Source: an uncultured Dehalococcoidia bacterium (GTDB lineage Bacteria > Chloroflexota > Dehalococcoidia > Lucifugimonadales > CATOSD01). Taken from it: 64,000 bases of DNA. The DNA lies in NCBI GenBank assembly GCA_951812395.1, contig CATOSD010000002.1, forward strand, positions 610,442 through 674,441, read 5' to 3'. The notes under the pieces are model-generated. The model was not told the DNA's origin. It ran no database searches and was given only the letters and a program-made list of their open reading frames with translations. Positions within the stretch are counted from its first letter, which is position 1; each line of letters begins with the position of its first letter. Position numbers and translations under genes: made by a program. Positions 8,297-16,747 of this stretch are shown here, one piece after another.

Positions 8297-8635
8297 ATGT
8301 TCAAGAGACTCTACACCGGAGACGACGGCCAGTCCCACCTGGAGGACCTGGACCTGGACGCGGCGGCAGTTCCCAACTGGAAGGACCTTCACGCCGGCAA
8401 CGGCATAATGTTCCGCAGCACCTCGCCTGATGCGCCGGTCACCTGGCACGTGGCGCCGCGCAAGCAGTACTGCATCACGCTGTCCGGCCAGGTCGAGATC
8501 GGCCTCGGCGACGGCTCCAAGCACTATTTTGGTCCCGGCGACGTGATGCTGGCCGAAGACCTCACCGGCCAGGGCCACACCACCCGCGCGGTCGGCCCTG
8601 AGCCCCGCGTGGTCGCCTACGTGCCGGTGGACTAA
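8297..8635 (+). CDS. Small cupin-domain protein
   Basis: A 112-residue single-domain protein starting MFKRLYTGDDG. The region WHVAPRKQYCITLSGQVEIGLGDG and the later YFGPGDVMLAEDLTGQGHTT match the two conserved cupin motifs, with GPGDVMLAEDLTGQGH supplying the usual Pro-Gly-Asp turn and a terminal His. Such proteins bind a metal and may be isomerases, dioxygenases or sensors. It lies between a crotonase gene and gamma-glutamyltransferase on the same strand, within about 60-110 bases of each, so a shared transcript is possible. Confidence 0.8.
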   Translation: MFKRLYTGDDGQSHLEDLDLDAAAVPNWKDLHAGNGIMFRSTSPDAPVTWHVAPRKQYCITLSGQVEIGLGDGSKHYFGPGDVMLAEDLTGQGHTTRAVGPEPRVVAYVPVD

Positions 8636-8640
8636 CATTT

Positions 8641-8678
8641 GCTCCCTCTCCCCGATGGGAGTGGACTGAGGTGAGGGC
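8641..8678. repeat. Degenerate palindromic intergenic repeat
   Basis: CTCCCTCTCCCCGATGGGAG followed by TGGACTGAGGTGAGGG resembles the widespread CCCTCTCCC-type bacterial intergenic repeats. It lies between the cupin and gamma-glutamyltransferase genes. Confidence 0.45.
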
Positions 8679-8699
8679 AAAAAGCCAGAGGAGATACAC

Positions 8700-10424
8700 A
8701 TGATTCAGACGGCCCAGCCTACACGGATGAGGCTAAGCAAGGACGAGGCCCAGGCCTCCAAGGGCATGGTTGCCACCAAGGACAGGCACGCCACCGAGGC
8801 GGGCGTGCGGATGCTCGAGGCCGGCGGCAACGCCGTGGACGCCGCGGTCGCCGCGTGTTTCGCGATCGGCGTCGTTGAGCCGATGTCGAGCGGCATCGGC
8901 GGTGGAGGCTACCTCAACTACCAGGTGGACGGGCAGGGCGGCGTAGTCGGATTCCCGATGCGCGGTCCGCTCGCCGCCAGGCCCGACATGTACAAGCTGA
9001 CGGGAGAGGCCTACGTCGGCAACTTCGGCTGGGCCGGCGTCGAGAACGACGCCAACCTGGAGGGCTACCTCTCCATCGCGGTGCCCGGCGCGGTAGCCGG
9101 GCTTTGCGAGGCACACCGGCGATTCGGGCGTCTCCCGCTCAGCGAGGTGGTGGCGCCCGCGGCGGCCCTCGCCCGCGACGGCTTCACGCCGAACTGGTAT
9201 CTGCTCTTCTCGCTGGGGCGCAGCGCGGGCAAGCTGTTCATGTATCCGGAGCTTCGCCGCGTGTTCATGCCCGGCGACAACATGCTGCCCAGCGGCGACA
9301 TGGGCGACGACGTCCGGCTGAGGCAGCCCGACCTCGCCGACGTGCTCACCGGCATCGGCAAGCACGGCCCGGACGCCTTCTACAAGGGAGACGTCGCTCA
9401 CGCCATCGCGTCTGACGTCCAGGCCAACGGCGGCATCCTCTCCGAGGAGGACCTGGCGCAGTATAAGCCGTTCGTCTGGGAGGGTGGTCTCGAGATCGAC
9501 TACCGCGGCCTGACGGTGCGCGTGCCCCCGTTCGCCTGCGCCGGCAGCACAAGCGCGATGACGCTCAAGCTGTTCGCGGGATTCGACGCCGCCGGAAGCG
9601 GGCACAACTCCGCCGACACGCTCCACGCCTACATCAGCAGCGCCCGGCTCGCCTACGCCGACCGCTTCGAGTATTTCGGCGACCCCGCGTTCGTCGACAC
9701 GCCCTGGAAGGGCCTGCTCTCGGACGCCTACGCCGACCGCCGCCGCGCCCAGATCGGCGACCACGCGCCTGCCGCGTACAAGCCCGGCGACCCCTGGCAG
9801 GAGGAGGGCAGGGCGCCGAAGGAGAAGCTTCCGGCCAGCCTGCCCGCGTTCGACGCCGGCACCACGCACCTGTGCGCGATGGACAAGGACGGAAACGCCG
9901 TCTCGCTCACCAACACGCTGATGGCCGGGTTCGGCTCCGGCATCGTGGCCAAGGGCACGGGCGTGGTGATGAACGACGGCATGATGTGGTTCGACCCGCT
10001 GCCGGGTCGCGTCAACTCGATCATGCCCGGCAAGTTCCCGCTCAACAACATGACGCCCGCGCTGGTGCTCGACGACTCCGGCGTCCGGCTGGCGGTGGGG
10101 GCGTCCGGCGGGCGGCGCATCACCAACTGCGTGACGCAGCTCATCTCCAAGGTGATGGACTTCGGCATGGGGCCGCAGGAAGCCATCGACTCGCCGCGCG
10201 TGGACTGCAGCTTGCCCGCGACCAGCGTCGACCCCAGACTGGACGCCGCCGTGATCGCGGAGCTCGAGGCGAGGGGACACCGCATTTCCGTTTCGGGCGA
10301 CGGCTTCATGGAGTCCGGCTTCTCCAGCTTCGCCAGTCCCTGCGCCATCACCCTGAACGGAGGCGACGACTTCCGGGCGGGTGTGGACACCTTCCACTCC
10401 GCCTACGCGGCGGGGCCAGAATAA
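8700..10424 (+). CDS. ggt: Gamma-glutamyltransferase family protein (Ntn hydrolase)
   Basis: A 574-residue proenzyme starting MIQTAQPTRMRLSK. The N-terminal half shows ATEAGVRMLEAGGNAVDAAVA in two adjoining blocks and MSSGIGGGGYLNY. The autocatalytic Thr is expected at residue 388 in GTTHLCAMDKDGNAVS, giving a large subunit of about 387 residues and a small subunit of about 187. Downstream are PLNNMTPALVL and GASGGRRI, the substrate-binding loops. No signal peptide is visible, so a cytoplasmic location is likely. Members cleave glutathione or related gamma-glutamyl or cephalosporin-type amides; the precise substrate cannot be read. Confidence 0.92.
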   Translation: MIQTAQPTRMRLSKDEAQASKGMVATKDRHATEAGVRMLEAGGNAVDAAVAACFAIGVVEPMSSGIGGGGYLNYQVDGQGGVVGFPMRGPLAARPDMYKLTGEAYVGNFGWAGVENDANLEGYLSIAVPGAVAGLCEAHRRFGRLPLSEVVAPAAALARDGFTPNWYLLFSLGRSAGKLFMYPELRRVFMPGDNMLPSGDMGDDVRLRQPDLADVLTGIGKHGPDAFYKGDVAHAIASDVQANGGILSEEDLAQYKPFVWEGGLEIDYRGLTVRVPPFACAGSTSAMTLKLFAGFDAAGSGHNSADTLHAYISSARLAYADRFEYFGDPAFVDTPWKGLLSDAYADRRRAQIGDHAPAAYKPGDPWQEEGRAPKEKLPASLPAFDAGTTHLCAMDKDGNAVSLTNTLMAGFGSGIVAKGTGVVMNDGMMWFDPLPGRVNSIMPGKFPLNNMTPALVLDDSGVRLAVGASGGRRITNCVTQLISKVMDFGMGPQEAIDSPRVDCSLPATSVDPRLDAAVIAELEARGHRISVSGDGFMESGFSSFASPCAITLNGGDDFRAGVDTFHSAYAAGPE

Positions 10425-10434
10425 GGAACTTCCG

Positions 10435-10665
10435 AAAAACTGTCTCATCCCGCCACATTTGTCTCGCCTCGTAGCTGAGGGGGCCTCGATACGCGATACG
10501 AATGTCGCGCGAGTTGTCGCGTTCAGCCAGGCAAATGTGCCGAATCGCGGGGAAAATGTGACTGGGATGAGACACCCGGCCCGGCCCTTCGGGGCTTTCG
10601 TGCGTTGGTTGTGGTGAGTCATGGCCGGATAATAGCACGGATGTGCTGATACGTCAATAGCCCTG
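10435..10665. repeat. Dispersed repeat element, copy A
   Basis: This gap shares two blocks with copies at 17.3-17.75 kb and 58.9-59.2 kb. One block reads CTGTCTCATCCCGCCACATT...CTCGTAGCTGAGGG at 10440-10482. The other contains AGCACGGATGTGCT at 10634-10647. The interior differs from the other copies. A minus-strand frame from ATG 10622 is open through the element and includes PLSYEARQMWRDETVF, resembling SYEsRRMSQNLTDF in the copy near 59 kb. Confidence 0.6.
10629..10657 (-). promoter_or_regulatory. Sigma-70-like promoter in repeat copy A
   Basis: On the minus strand TTGACG (10657-10652), a 17-base spacer and TATTAT (10634-10629). The spacer carries the palindromic core AGCAC-ATCC-GTGCT. An ATG follows six bases after the -10 box at 10622, which would give a leaderless transcript. 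Confidence 0.5.
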
Positions 10666-10768
10666 CCGAGTCGAAGATTACACACGAAGGGCGCGATGAC
10701 GTGGTGTGAGGAATGGGGGGCTTTGATTCCTCAGCTACGCTCGGGATGACGGGGGTAAAGGCGGGTTT

Positions 10769-11206
10769 ATGCCTGGACTGACTAAGCGGGAAATGTACGA
10801 GTTCCTGACGAGCGGGCGGCGGCTACTGAAGCTGGCGACGCTCACCGACGATGGCACGCCATACGTGGTGCCGCTTTGGTACGACTACGACGGCGAGGCG
10901 TTCAGCGTGGCCGGGCGACGGCGCGCGCGGTGGGTCGCCAACATCCGCCGCGACGGGCGAGTGGGCGGACTGGTGGACACGGAGGAGGCCGCCTACGTCC
11001 GGGTGGTGTTCCAAGGCCGAGCCGAGATATTGGACGACGCCTGGCTCCATTCATCGCCGGCGCGCGCCATCCGCTATCTGGGCGAGGAGGCGGGGCTGCG
11101 CTACTACGAGTCCACGCATCGCGAGTCGCGCGCGCTGGTTCGCATCGTGCCGGAGTCGGTGCAGAGCTGGGCCGGGCCGGGGTGGCATCCGCGGTATCGG
11201 GAGTAG
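10769..11206 (+). CDS. PPOX-class (pyridoxamine oxidase-like) flavin/F420-binding protein
   Basis: A 145-residue protein with the split-barrel hallmarks LKLATLTDDGTPYVVPLWYDYDG (given as adjoining parts), RARWVANIRRDGRVGGLVDT and YVRVVFQGRAEILDD. This matches PPOX-class proteins that use F420 or FMN to reduce small substrates. Length is typical for the single-domain class. It stands alone after repeat copy A and before the A/T-richer island. Cofactor identity is an inference; the C-terminus WAGPGWHPRYRE is basic-aromatic, as in several family members. Confidence 0.85.
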   Translation: MPGLTKREMYEFLTSGRRLLKLATLTDDGTPYVVPLWYDYDGEAFSVAGRRRARWVANIRRDGRVGGLVDTEEAAYVRVVFQGRAEILDDAWLHSSPARAIRYLGEEAGLRYYESTHRESRALVRIVPESVQSWAGPGWHPRYRE

Positions 11207-11210
11207 GCTG

Positions 11211-11393
11211 CTAGAACTCTTTGACGTACCTGACCAGATTCCTGCCATGGTTCACTTCAATGTAGTAGGACTCTGGTACTCCAGATCGGGCGACAAGTAC
11301 AGTGGTGTGTACACCCTCTAGTTTGTGCACGTAATTTGTTCCTAAGAAAATCACGCTGGTGACTTCTTCACCCGGCGGAGCACCATCGTACAT
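11211..11393 (-). CDS. Small hypothetical protein (60 residues)
   Basis: The frame begins MYDGAPPGEEV at ATG 11393 and ends four bases past the PPOX gene, convergent with it. The composition (YVHKLEGVHTTVLVARSG, ESYYIEVNHG) is protein-like rather than the Arg/Ala/Pro-rich pattern of antisense frames here. No family was recognised. It begins next to a plus-strand small gene, and the two starts overlap in the divergent orientation, so one may be a remnant. Confidence 0.35.
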   Translation of the reverse strand: MYDGAPPGEEVTSVIFLGTNYVHKLEGVHTTVLVARSGVPESYYIEVNHGRNLVRYVKEF

Positions 11394-11417
11394 TCACCGC
11401 AGCAAGTTGCCAAATAC

Positions 11418-11690
11418 TTGGATGAGTTGTATGACAAGCCCTTTGGGGGGAAAGAGCGTTCCCGAATGAAGATTTCTCGGGCTAGTCTTCGTGAACTCTC
11501 GAACCGGAGGCGACTTGAGCACAGCTTCCTCAAGCAGTTGAGCGAAGCAGCGTTCGAGAATGGGCTCATTTTTGTTGATCTTGATGACTACTTTGCTGTC
11601 GTACGAGCGCATACGATGGAGCGATATCGAAGCGTCACCAAGACCGTGGTGGATGAATTCTTGGCGGAGAAAAGCGTAGAAGGCGGTTAG
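11418..11690 (+). CDS. Small hypothetical protein (about 90 residues, possibly longer at N-terminus)
   Basis: The frame has protein-like composition: LDELYDKPFGGKERSRM, LIFVDLDDYFAVVRAH and SVTKTVVDEFLAEK. The only available standard start is TTG 11418, without a clear ribosome-binding site. Coding-like sequence (TIVHSPQQVAKY) continues upstream to about 11346 with no start codon, so the gene may be 5'-truncated. The antisense frame 11394-11789 is less convincing. Function unknown; it lies in the A/T-richer island. Confidence 0.42.
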   Translation: MDELYDKPFGGKERSRMKISRASLRELSNRRRLEHSFLKQLSEAAFENGLIFVDLDDYFAVVRAHTMERYRSVTKTVVDEFLAEKSVEGG

Positions 11691-11853
11691 ACATCTAGCA
11701 GTAGTTGGGCTGGGCGTAAACTGCATAGCGATTGCACTGCAGTGCCGCCCACAGCCCTGAGGCATTAAGTTTAAACTCATTAGAGCCACCGCAACGGCGG
11801 GCGCGTTCTGATAGAGGCTAACTCAGAGCGATGATTATCGCACGGAGAATGAG

Positions 11854-12879
11854 ATGACCCAACGCTTAGATGTTGCGTATTATTACCCTGCGCCCTTTTG
11901 GGGCATGGGGCAAGACGGTTGGGTGAAGTCGCTACTTCTATTCTTCGATAAGATATCCATCCTGCTTCCGGGCTATATGTACGGGCGACATCATTTCGCC
12001 GACCCCGTGTTGGCCGAGCTGCTTGAGGATCAGGGCTTGCTTGAGGTACTCGAACCCACGAAGTGGATAGACCACGATATGGCCAAGAAGTTGGCGGAGA
12101 CTGTCAGCGGACTGCTCGCCAACGGTTTGTTTGACGAACTTCCTAGAGATGTCCATTTCGCTGAATTGTCCCGGTCCCGAATAGGCTACGGGGCCGACGT
12201 TGATCTGGCTGAGTCATTGGTATCGGAACTCCAGGCTAAACAACTTGCGAAACCTAGCGAGGATGGCGTCTCAGTTCCCCTTCACCCTACAGTACGCACG
12301 ACCATTCTAGTCATCCTAGCCCAGCTTGCGCGTTCGGCAGGCAACAGACGGAATCTGTCCATACATCCTGCAACTCAAGACGGATGCGCACTCAAGGACC
12401 TCATTGATACTCTATCAAATGAGCGAATGCCGTCCCGCAGCAACGTAGTCGTCCTTGACTTGGAACCTGTCAGCTTTAACTTGGATTCAGTACCTCTTGA
12501 CGAGCTTCTGCAATTCCGAACCGAGAATCAGACATCGCACCGTGCCTACATGCGTGACCTGCGAGGGTTCATGGCCGAGCTCTCCGATGTCGACAGTTCG
12601 GAGGAGAGAGGGGCTCTCTTACTACAGCGACGTCAGGAAATCTCCGATGCTGCTCACGAACTCCAACGCTCAACTAGAATAGCACTGGGAGTAAACCTCG
12701 CTTCATGGTCCCTTGGAATCGCCGGCAGCGCATGGTCGGTTACTACCGGTGACCCATTCGGCGCCGTTCTCGCAGCGCTGGGGCTAGGTTCAGGTGCCGT
12801 CAGTTCCATAGCCACAGCCTCAACCAAGGTCACCGCATATTCCTATCTGTTTCAAGCGCAACGCACCTTTGCGAAGTAA
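11854..12879 (+). CDS. Hypothetical protein with C-terminal hydrophobic glycine-rich region (DUF6236-like)
   Basis: A 341-residue protein starting MTQRLDVAYYYPAPFWGMGQ. The N-terminus (YYYPAPF...GWVKSLLLFFDKISILLPGY) resembles DUF6236-type proteins of unknown function; this match is from memory and is tentative. The middle is helical and charged. Residues about 285-330 are a hydrophobic Gly/Ala/Ser stretch (ASWSLGIAGSAWS, LAALGLGSGAVSS), which may be membrane-associated. No catalytic motif is visible. Codon use is visibly less GC-biased than flanking genes, consistent with transfer. Confidence 0.6.
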   Translation: MTQRLDVAYYYPAPFWGMGQDGWVKSLLLFFDKISILLPGYMYGRHHFADPVLAELLEDQGLLEVLEPTKWIDHDMAKKLAETVSGLLANGLFDELPRDVHFAELSRSRIGYGADVDLAESLVSELQAKQLAKPSEDGVSVPLHPTVRTTILVILAQLARSAGNRRNLSIHPATQDGCALKDLIDTLSNERMPSRSNVVVLDLEPVSFNLDSVPLDELLQFRTENQTSHRAYMRDLRGFMAELSDVDSSEERGALLLQRRQEISDAAHELQRSTRIALGVNLASWSLGIAGSAWSVTTGDPFGAVLAALGLGSGAVSSIATASTKVTAYSYLFQAQRTFAK

Positions 12880-13079
12880 CCTTGATCAATTCAGTCCTGC
12901 CTAAGATTCTTGAATATGCCGCAAGGCTTCTGAAGCAATTTGAACTGGTTCGTTCCGGTTTGGTCCGTATCGACTAAATGCTGCCTATACTTGAAGCCTC
13001 TTGCTGTCAGATAACCACGAAGGTTGGAATGACTGTTCCGGGTACGCAAACTGAGTTCACACGCCCCTCTCCTGTTCAA
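12880..13079. other. Intergenic stretch within island
   Basis: No convincing gene. A minus-strand frame 12891-13079 (RGYLTARGFKYRQHL) is short, lacks a ribosome-binding site, and has no recognisable relative. Confidence 0.4.
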
Positions 13080-13214
13080 CTACCCCACGATCACCATGTG
13101 CACCTCGCCCGGCCCGTGCACACCCGTCACGAGCTGGTACTCGATGTCGAAGGAACGGCTGGGGCCGATGCCCGGCGCCTCCATCCATTCCTTGTGCCAG
13201 CCGTCTGGAAGGAA
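13080..13214 (-). pseudogene. 3' remnant of a lutC-like (LUD domain) gene
   Basis: The minus strand reads DGWHKEWMEAPGIGPSRSFD then IEYQLVTGVHGPGEVHMVIVG and a stop, which is the C-terminal end of a LUD-domain protein. An in-frame TAG at 13217-13215 precedes it and there is no start. The last 70 bases (13080-13149) are identical to the 3' end of the intact lutC (13697-13766). The earlier part differs, so this is not a simple copy of that gene. Confidence 0.7.
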
Positions 13215-13233
13215 CTAATCTTGACCACCAGCG

Positions 13234-13581
13234 CTACCGCTGCTCCTCGTGGGCTGTAAGCTCGTACAGCGTCACGCCACGCCCTTCTCTCTTCGCCTCA
13301 AGCCATTGGTGGAAGGACCGGTGGCTCTCCCCCGACTTTCTGCCAGCCAGCAGCATCTCGACGCTGATGTCCGCGTCTAAGTTCGGCCAGTAAATCCCCT
13401 GACCCCCACCTATCAACGCCCAGTTGCATCTTTCTTCCAGGGTTGCGTATTCCAGTCTGGGATACCATGCTAACGGGACGGAGATGGTTCTACCGTCCGA
13501 GAGCTCGGCCGTAAGGGTGTCCTCCGTCACCTCAACCGTCATGGCCTCCGGCACACGGACTTCAGTCGTTGAAGCGTACAT
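13234..13581 (-). CDS. DUF2442-domain protein
   Basis: A 115-residue protein. The core VEVTEDTLTAELSDGRTI, then VPLAWYPRLEYA, then NWALIGGGQGIYWPNLDADI and SVEMLLAGRKSGES are the conserved DUF2442 pattern. DUF2442 proteins often accompany DUF4160 partners and are suspected antitoxin or regulatory components; no partner was seen here. ATG 13581 is chosen (GGAAAGTGGA upstream); a longer start at 13629 is possible. It is flanked by two direct 70-base copies of the lutC 3' end, suggesting it was captured between them. Confidence 0.75.
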   Translation of the reverse strand: MYASTTEVRVPEAMTVEVTEDTLTAELSDGRTISVPLAWYPRLEYATLEERCNWALIGGGQGIYWPNLDADISVEMLLAGRKSGESHRSFHQWLEAKREGRGVTLYELTAHEEQR

Positions 13582-13696
13582 TCCACTTTCCCAGGAACGA
13601 ATTCTGATGTTTTTCAATAGTGCGTTCAACGCGGCGTATTTCTGAGCGGCTTAGGCCGCCGCTACATTCCAGCGTGACCGGGTTCAGCCCGCCCCG

Positions 13697-13766
13697 CTAC
13701 CCCACGATCACCATGTGCACCTCGCCCGGCCCGTGCACACCCGTCACGAGCTGGTACTCGATGTCG
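13697..13766. repeat. 70-base direct repeat of lutC 3' end
   Basis: Identical to 13080-13149, offset by 617 bases. Here it is the native lutC terminus; the other copy is the remnant beyond the DUF2442 gene. Confidence 0.85.
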
Positions 13767-14446
13767 GCCGACCGGCTCGGTCCGGTGATGATGTTCATGT
13801 AGCTCTCGAAATCACCTTCGCCGTATCGCTCTCGCAGCAGCGCGAACAGTTCGTCCAGGCTGGGCAGCACCTGACCCATCTCCACCACGGCCACGTGCAC
13901 CGGCGGCAGCAGCGACACCAGCCGGCTCGCGCCCTGCCGCGCGATGATGGCGCACGAGCCGGTCTCAGCGATGGCGTAGTCCACGCCGGTCAGGCCGATG
14001 CCCGCGCCTATCATGCGCTCGCGGTTCGCCTTACGCTGATCGTTCCGCTCGTTATCGTCGTCGGCGTCGAGCGCCATCGTCCGCACCTCGATGCCGCTGC
14101 CCTCCAGCTCGCACTCGATGCCAAGGCGCTCGATTACGGAATGGCCGGAGCGCACGACCGAGCCGGCCTCGATCTCGCGCGCCAGAGCGGCCACGTAGCG
14201 CGCGGCGTCCTCGTGCGACTCGCACACCGCCACTCGCCATCCGGCCGTCTCGGCGGCGCGCACCAGCTCGTCCGCCAGGGCGCCGGCATTATCTCGCGCG
14301 AGTTCCCGTATCCGCTCCGCATTGGCACGCACGTCGGCGGCCTGGCGGGACAGGGCGGTCTCGGGCGCGGGCTCAGGCGGGGCGGCCTCCGGCTCCCGGC
14401 CCAGCGAGCGCCTTAGCGTGTCGAAAAAGCGTGCTCGCTCGGTCAC
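13697..14446 (-). CDS. lutC: LutC-like LUD-domain protein of lactate utilisation
   Basis: A 249-residue protein with LUD/YkgG features: VVRSGHSVIERLG, GIGLTGVDYAIAETGS, CAIIARQGASRLVSLLPPVH and the C-terminal GPSRSADIEYQL. It starts at ATG 14446 and overlaps the lutB stop by four bases (ATGA), indicating translational coupling. In known LutABC systems the three proteins oxidise L-lactate to pyruvate using iron-sulfur clusters. The N-terminal 60 residues are Pro/Ala-rich and variable. The 3' end is duplicated 617 bases away. Confidence 0.88.
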   Translation of the reverse strand: MTERARFFDTLRRSLGREPEAAPPEPAPETALSRQAADVRANAERIRELARDNAGALADELVRAAETAGWRVAVCESHEDAARYVAALAREIEAGSVVRSGHSVIERLGIECELEGSGIEVRTMALDADDDNERNDQRKANRERMIGAGIGLTGVDYAIAETGSCAIIARQGASRLVSLLPPVHVAVVEMGQVLPSLDELFALLRERYGEGDFESYMNIITGPSRSADIEYQLVTGVHGPGEVHMVIVG

Positions 14447-15879
14447 TTCTGAGAGTCTCCGTCGTCGTCATGCAGGTCTCGCCAGCGCTTGCGGAATGGC
14501 CGGTCGGCCAGCCTGGGCGCCTCGCGGTGGCGTGTCCAGTTCGCCATAGGACCAGGCCCACCAGAGCCGCCCGACATCGGACCCTGTATCAGCCGGGCGG
14601 CGGAGCGCGCCGCCGACATCAGCGCCGGGTGGGACATGGCCGCACGCCAGCCCTTGAAGGCCAGGCGCTCGGAAAGCGGCGAGCTGCGCTCCTCAGGGTA
14701 GCGATCGCCCTCCGAAATCTCGTTGCGAAGTTTCAGCAACATACGCGGGATGTTGATCTTGACCGGGCAGGCCTCCTTGCACGCGCCGCACAGGCTCGAC
14801 GCGAAGGGCAGGTGCTTGGCGTCGGAGATGCCGGTCAGCACCGGAGAGACCACCGCGCCTATGGGTCCGGGATAAACCCAGCCGTATGCGTGGCCGCCCA
14901 CCTTGCGGTACACGGGGCAGGCGTTCAGGCAGGCGCCGCACCGCAGGCAGTTCAGCGACTCCCGCAGGTGCGGGTCGGCCAGCAGGCGGGAGCGCCCGTT
15001 GTCCACAATGACGAGGTGAAACTCCTCCGGGCCGTCCTCGTCCTGCCTCTTGCGCGGGCCGGTGACGGTGGTCACGTAGCTCGAAATCCGCTGGCCCGTT
15101 GCCGATCGGATGAGCAGCCGCAGAAACACCGCAAGGTCCTCGATCGATGGCACCACCTTCTCCATGCCGGTGATGGCGACGTGAATCTTGGGCATGGAGG
15201 TGCACATGCGCCCGTTGCCCTCGTTGGTCACCAGCGTCAGCGTGCCCGTCTCCGCGACGATGAAGTTCGCGCCGGTGATGCCCATGTCGGCGTTGATGAA
15301 CTTCTCCCGTAGCTGGCGTCTCGCCTCGGATGCCAGCTCTTCGATGCGCTCGTACCGCGGGGTGTTCAGCTTCTCCTCAAACAGCTCCGACACGTCCTCG
15401 CGGGATTTGTGGATGGCCGGCGCGATGATGTGAAACGGCGTCTCGCCCGCAAGCTGAATAATGTATTCGCCCAGATCGGTCTCAACGGGTTCGATGCCCT
15501 CGGCGATTAGGCGGTCGTTCAACCCGATCTCCTCGGAGACCATAGACTTACTCTTGACGACCAGCTTGACGCCCCGGTCGCGAGCAAGCTTCGCCACATA
15601 CTCCCGCGCCGCCTCGGCGTCCTCGGCGAAGTAGACGGCGCCGCCGGCGGCCCGCACGTTGCGCTCGGCCATCTCGAGGTAGTAGTCGAGATGCTCCACG
15701 GTGTGCGTCTTTATGGCCTTGCCGCGCTCGCGCAGGTCCTCCCAGTCGGGCGTGGCCTCCGCGGCGGTCAGACGCGCCGAGTGAAAGCCGCCGTAGAGGC
15801 CACGCAGGCCCTGCTGCACCTTGGGGTCCTGGAGCGCGTCCGCCGCGCCCTGCTCGAATTGGGCGGTCTTAGGCTCCAT
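14443..15879 (-). CDS. lutB: LutB-like iron-sulfur lactate utilisation protein
   Basis: A 478-residue protein with an N-terminal LUD domain (KSKSMVSEEIGLNDRL, FIVAETGTLTLVTNEGNG) and two 4Fe-4S binding motifs near residues 310-370: RCGACLNACPVYRKVGGHAY and LCGACKEACPVKIN. The C-terminal DUF3390-like tail follows (SEGDRYPEERSSPLSERLAF). This is the standard LutB/LldF layout and length. It lies six bases after lutA and overlaps lutC, so lutA-lutB-lutC form one operon. The cytoplasmic complex passes electrons from lactate; no transporter or GntR regulator is adjacent. Confidence 0.93.
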   Translation of the reverse strand: MEPKTAQFEQGAADALQDPKVQQGLRGLYGGFHSARLTAAEATPDWEDLRERGKAIKTHTVEHLDYYLEMAERNVRAAGGAVYFAEDAEAAREYVAKLARDRGVKLVVKSKSMVSEEIGLNDRLIAEGIEPVETDLGEYIIQLAGETPFHIIAPAIHKSREDVSELFEEKLNTPRYERIEELASEARRQLREKFINADMGITGANFIVAETGTLTLVTNEGNGRMCTSMPKIHVAITGMEKVVPSIEDLAVFLRLLIRSATGQRISSYVTTVTGPRKRQDEDGPEEFHLVIVDNGRSRLLADPHLRESLNCLRCGACLNACPVYRKVGGHAYGWVYPGPIGAVVSPVLTGISDAKHLPFASSLCGACKEACPVKINIPRMLLKLRNEISEGDRYPEERSSPLSERLAFKGWRAAMSHPALMSAARSAARLIQGPMSGGSGGPGPMANWTRHREAPRLADRPFRKRWRDLHDDDGDSQK

Positions 15880-15885
15880 GGAGTG

Positions 15886-16659
15886 CTACCTCAGGTTCTC
15901 GTCTATCAACTCGGCCAGGTGCAGCGGGCGCGTGCTCATGCCCTGGCGCGCCATGCCGCCCGCGATGTGCATCAGGCAACTGCTGTCGCACGCCACAACC
16001 GCGTTTGCGCCGGTGTCGCGGATGTTGTCCAGCTTGTCCCGCAGCATGGCGCCGGAGATGTCCGGGTACTTCACGGCGAATGTGCCGCCGAACCCGCAGC
16101 ACACCTCGCTCTGCTCCATCTCGAGCAGGCTAACGCCATCCAACGAACGCATCAGATCGCGGGCCTGGGTGGTTGCCCCAAGCTCTCGACGCAGGTGGCA
16201 TGTCTCGTGGTAGGTGACTGTGCGCGGGGAGTCAGCCTTGCCGCGAGCGAGGTAGGGGCTGAGATCGGTCACGCCCAGCACGTCCACGAGGAACTCGGAG
16301 AACTCGTACACGCGCGGAACGAGCGCTTCTGCCTGCCGCAACAGCTCGGGCTCGTCCTCCAGCAGTTCGCCGTAGAACACGCGCAACATACTCGCGCATG
16401 AACCGGAAGGCGCCACTACGTAGCGGTCTCCCTCGAACGTTCGCAGCATACGCCTGGCGAGCGGCTTGGCGTCCCGCCAGTAGCCGGAGTTGAACGCAGG
16501 TTGGCCGCAGCAGGTCTGACCCTTGGGAAAGTCGAGGTCTACGCCGAGCCGACGCAGTACCCGCGTCGCGGCTTCACCGACCTCAGGGTAGATCTGGTCG
16601 ATTACACAGGTGACGAAGAGTGAGGCCCTGACTTGGGCGCGTCCTTGCACTTGCGACAC
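15886..16659 (-). CDS. lutA: LutA-like CCG-domain lactate utilisation protein
   Basis: A 257-residue protein with two cysteine-rich CCG domains: KGQTCCGQPAFNSGYW near residue 50 and QSEVCCGFGGTFAVKYPD near residue 190, plus the preceding VTYHETCHLRRELG and ACDSSCLMHIAGG. The N-terminus ASLFVTCVIDQIYPEVG is typical. The start is GTG 16659, with GGAG close by; GTG 16650 is possible. It opens the lut operon. Homologous subunits of glycolate oxidase and heterodisulfide reductase share the domain, but the three-gene context favours LutA. Confidence 0.9.
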   Translation of the reverse strand: MSQVQGRAQVRASLFVTCVIDQIYPEVGEAATRVLRRLGVDLDFPKGQTCCGQPAFNSGYWRDAKPLARRMLRTFEGDRYVVAPSGSCASMLRVFYGELLEDEPELLRQAEALVPRVYEFSEFLVDVLGVTDLSPYLARGKADSPRTVTYHETCHLRRELGATTQARDLMRSLDGVSLLEMEQSEVCCGFGGTFAVKYPDISGAMLRDKLDNIRDTGANAVVACDSSCLMHIAGGMARQGMSTRPLHLAELIDENLR

Positions 16660-16747
16660 GTCTCCAGTTGCGCTCGGGGTTGGGCCTGTGGGTGAAAAGC
16701 GGTGCGGGATCGAAGCGCCTATGGGACTCGCTCTTCGCGGGGGAAGA

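Noticed and set aside
8733-10685. 650-codon open frame on the minus strand opposite gamma-glutamyltransferase
   Set aside because: The plus strand has all catalytic motifs of the transferase. The antisense frame is His/Val/Arg-rich, without domains, as expected from GC-rich codon bias.
11394-11789. 131-codon minus-strand frame in the island
   Set aside because: Composition is irregular, and the opposite strand (11418-11690) reads as a more plausible protein.
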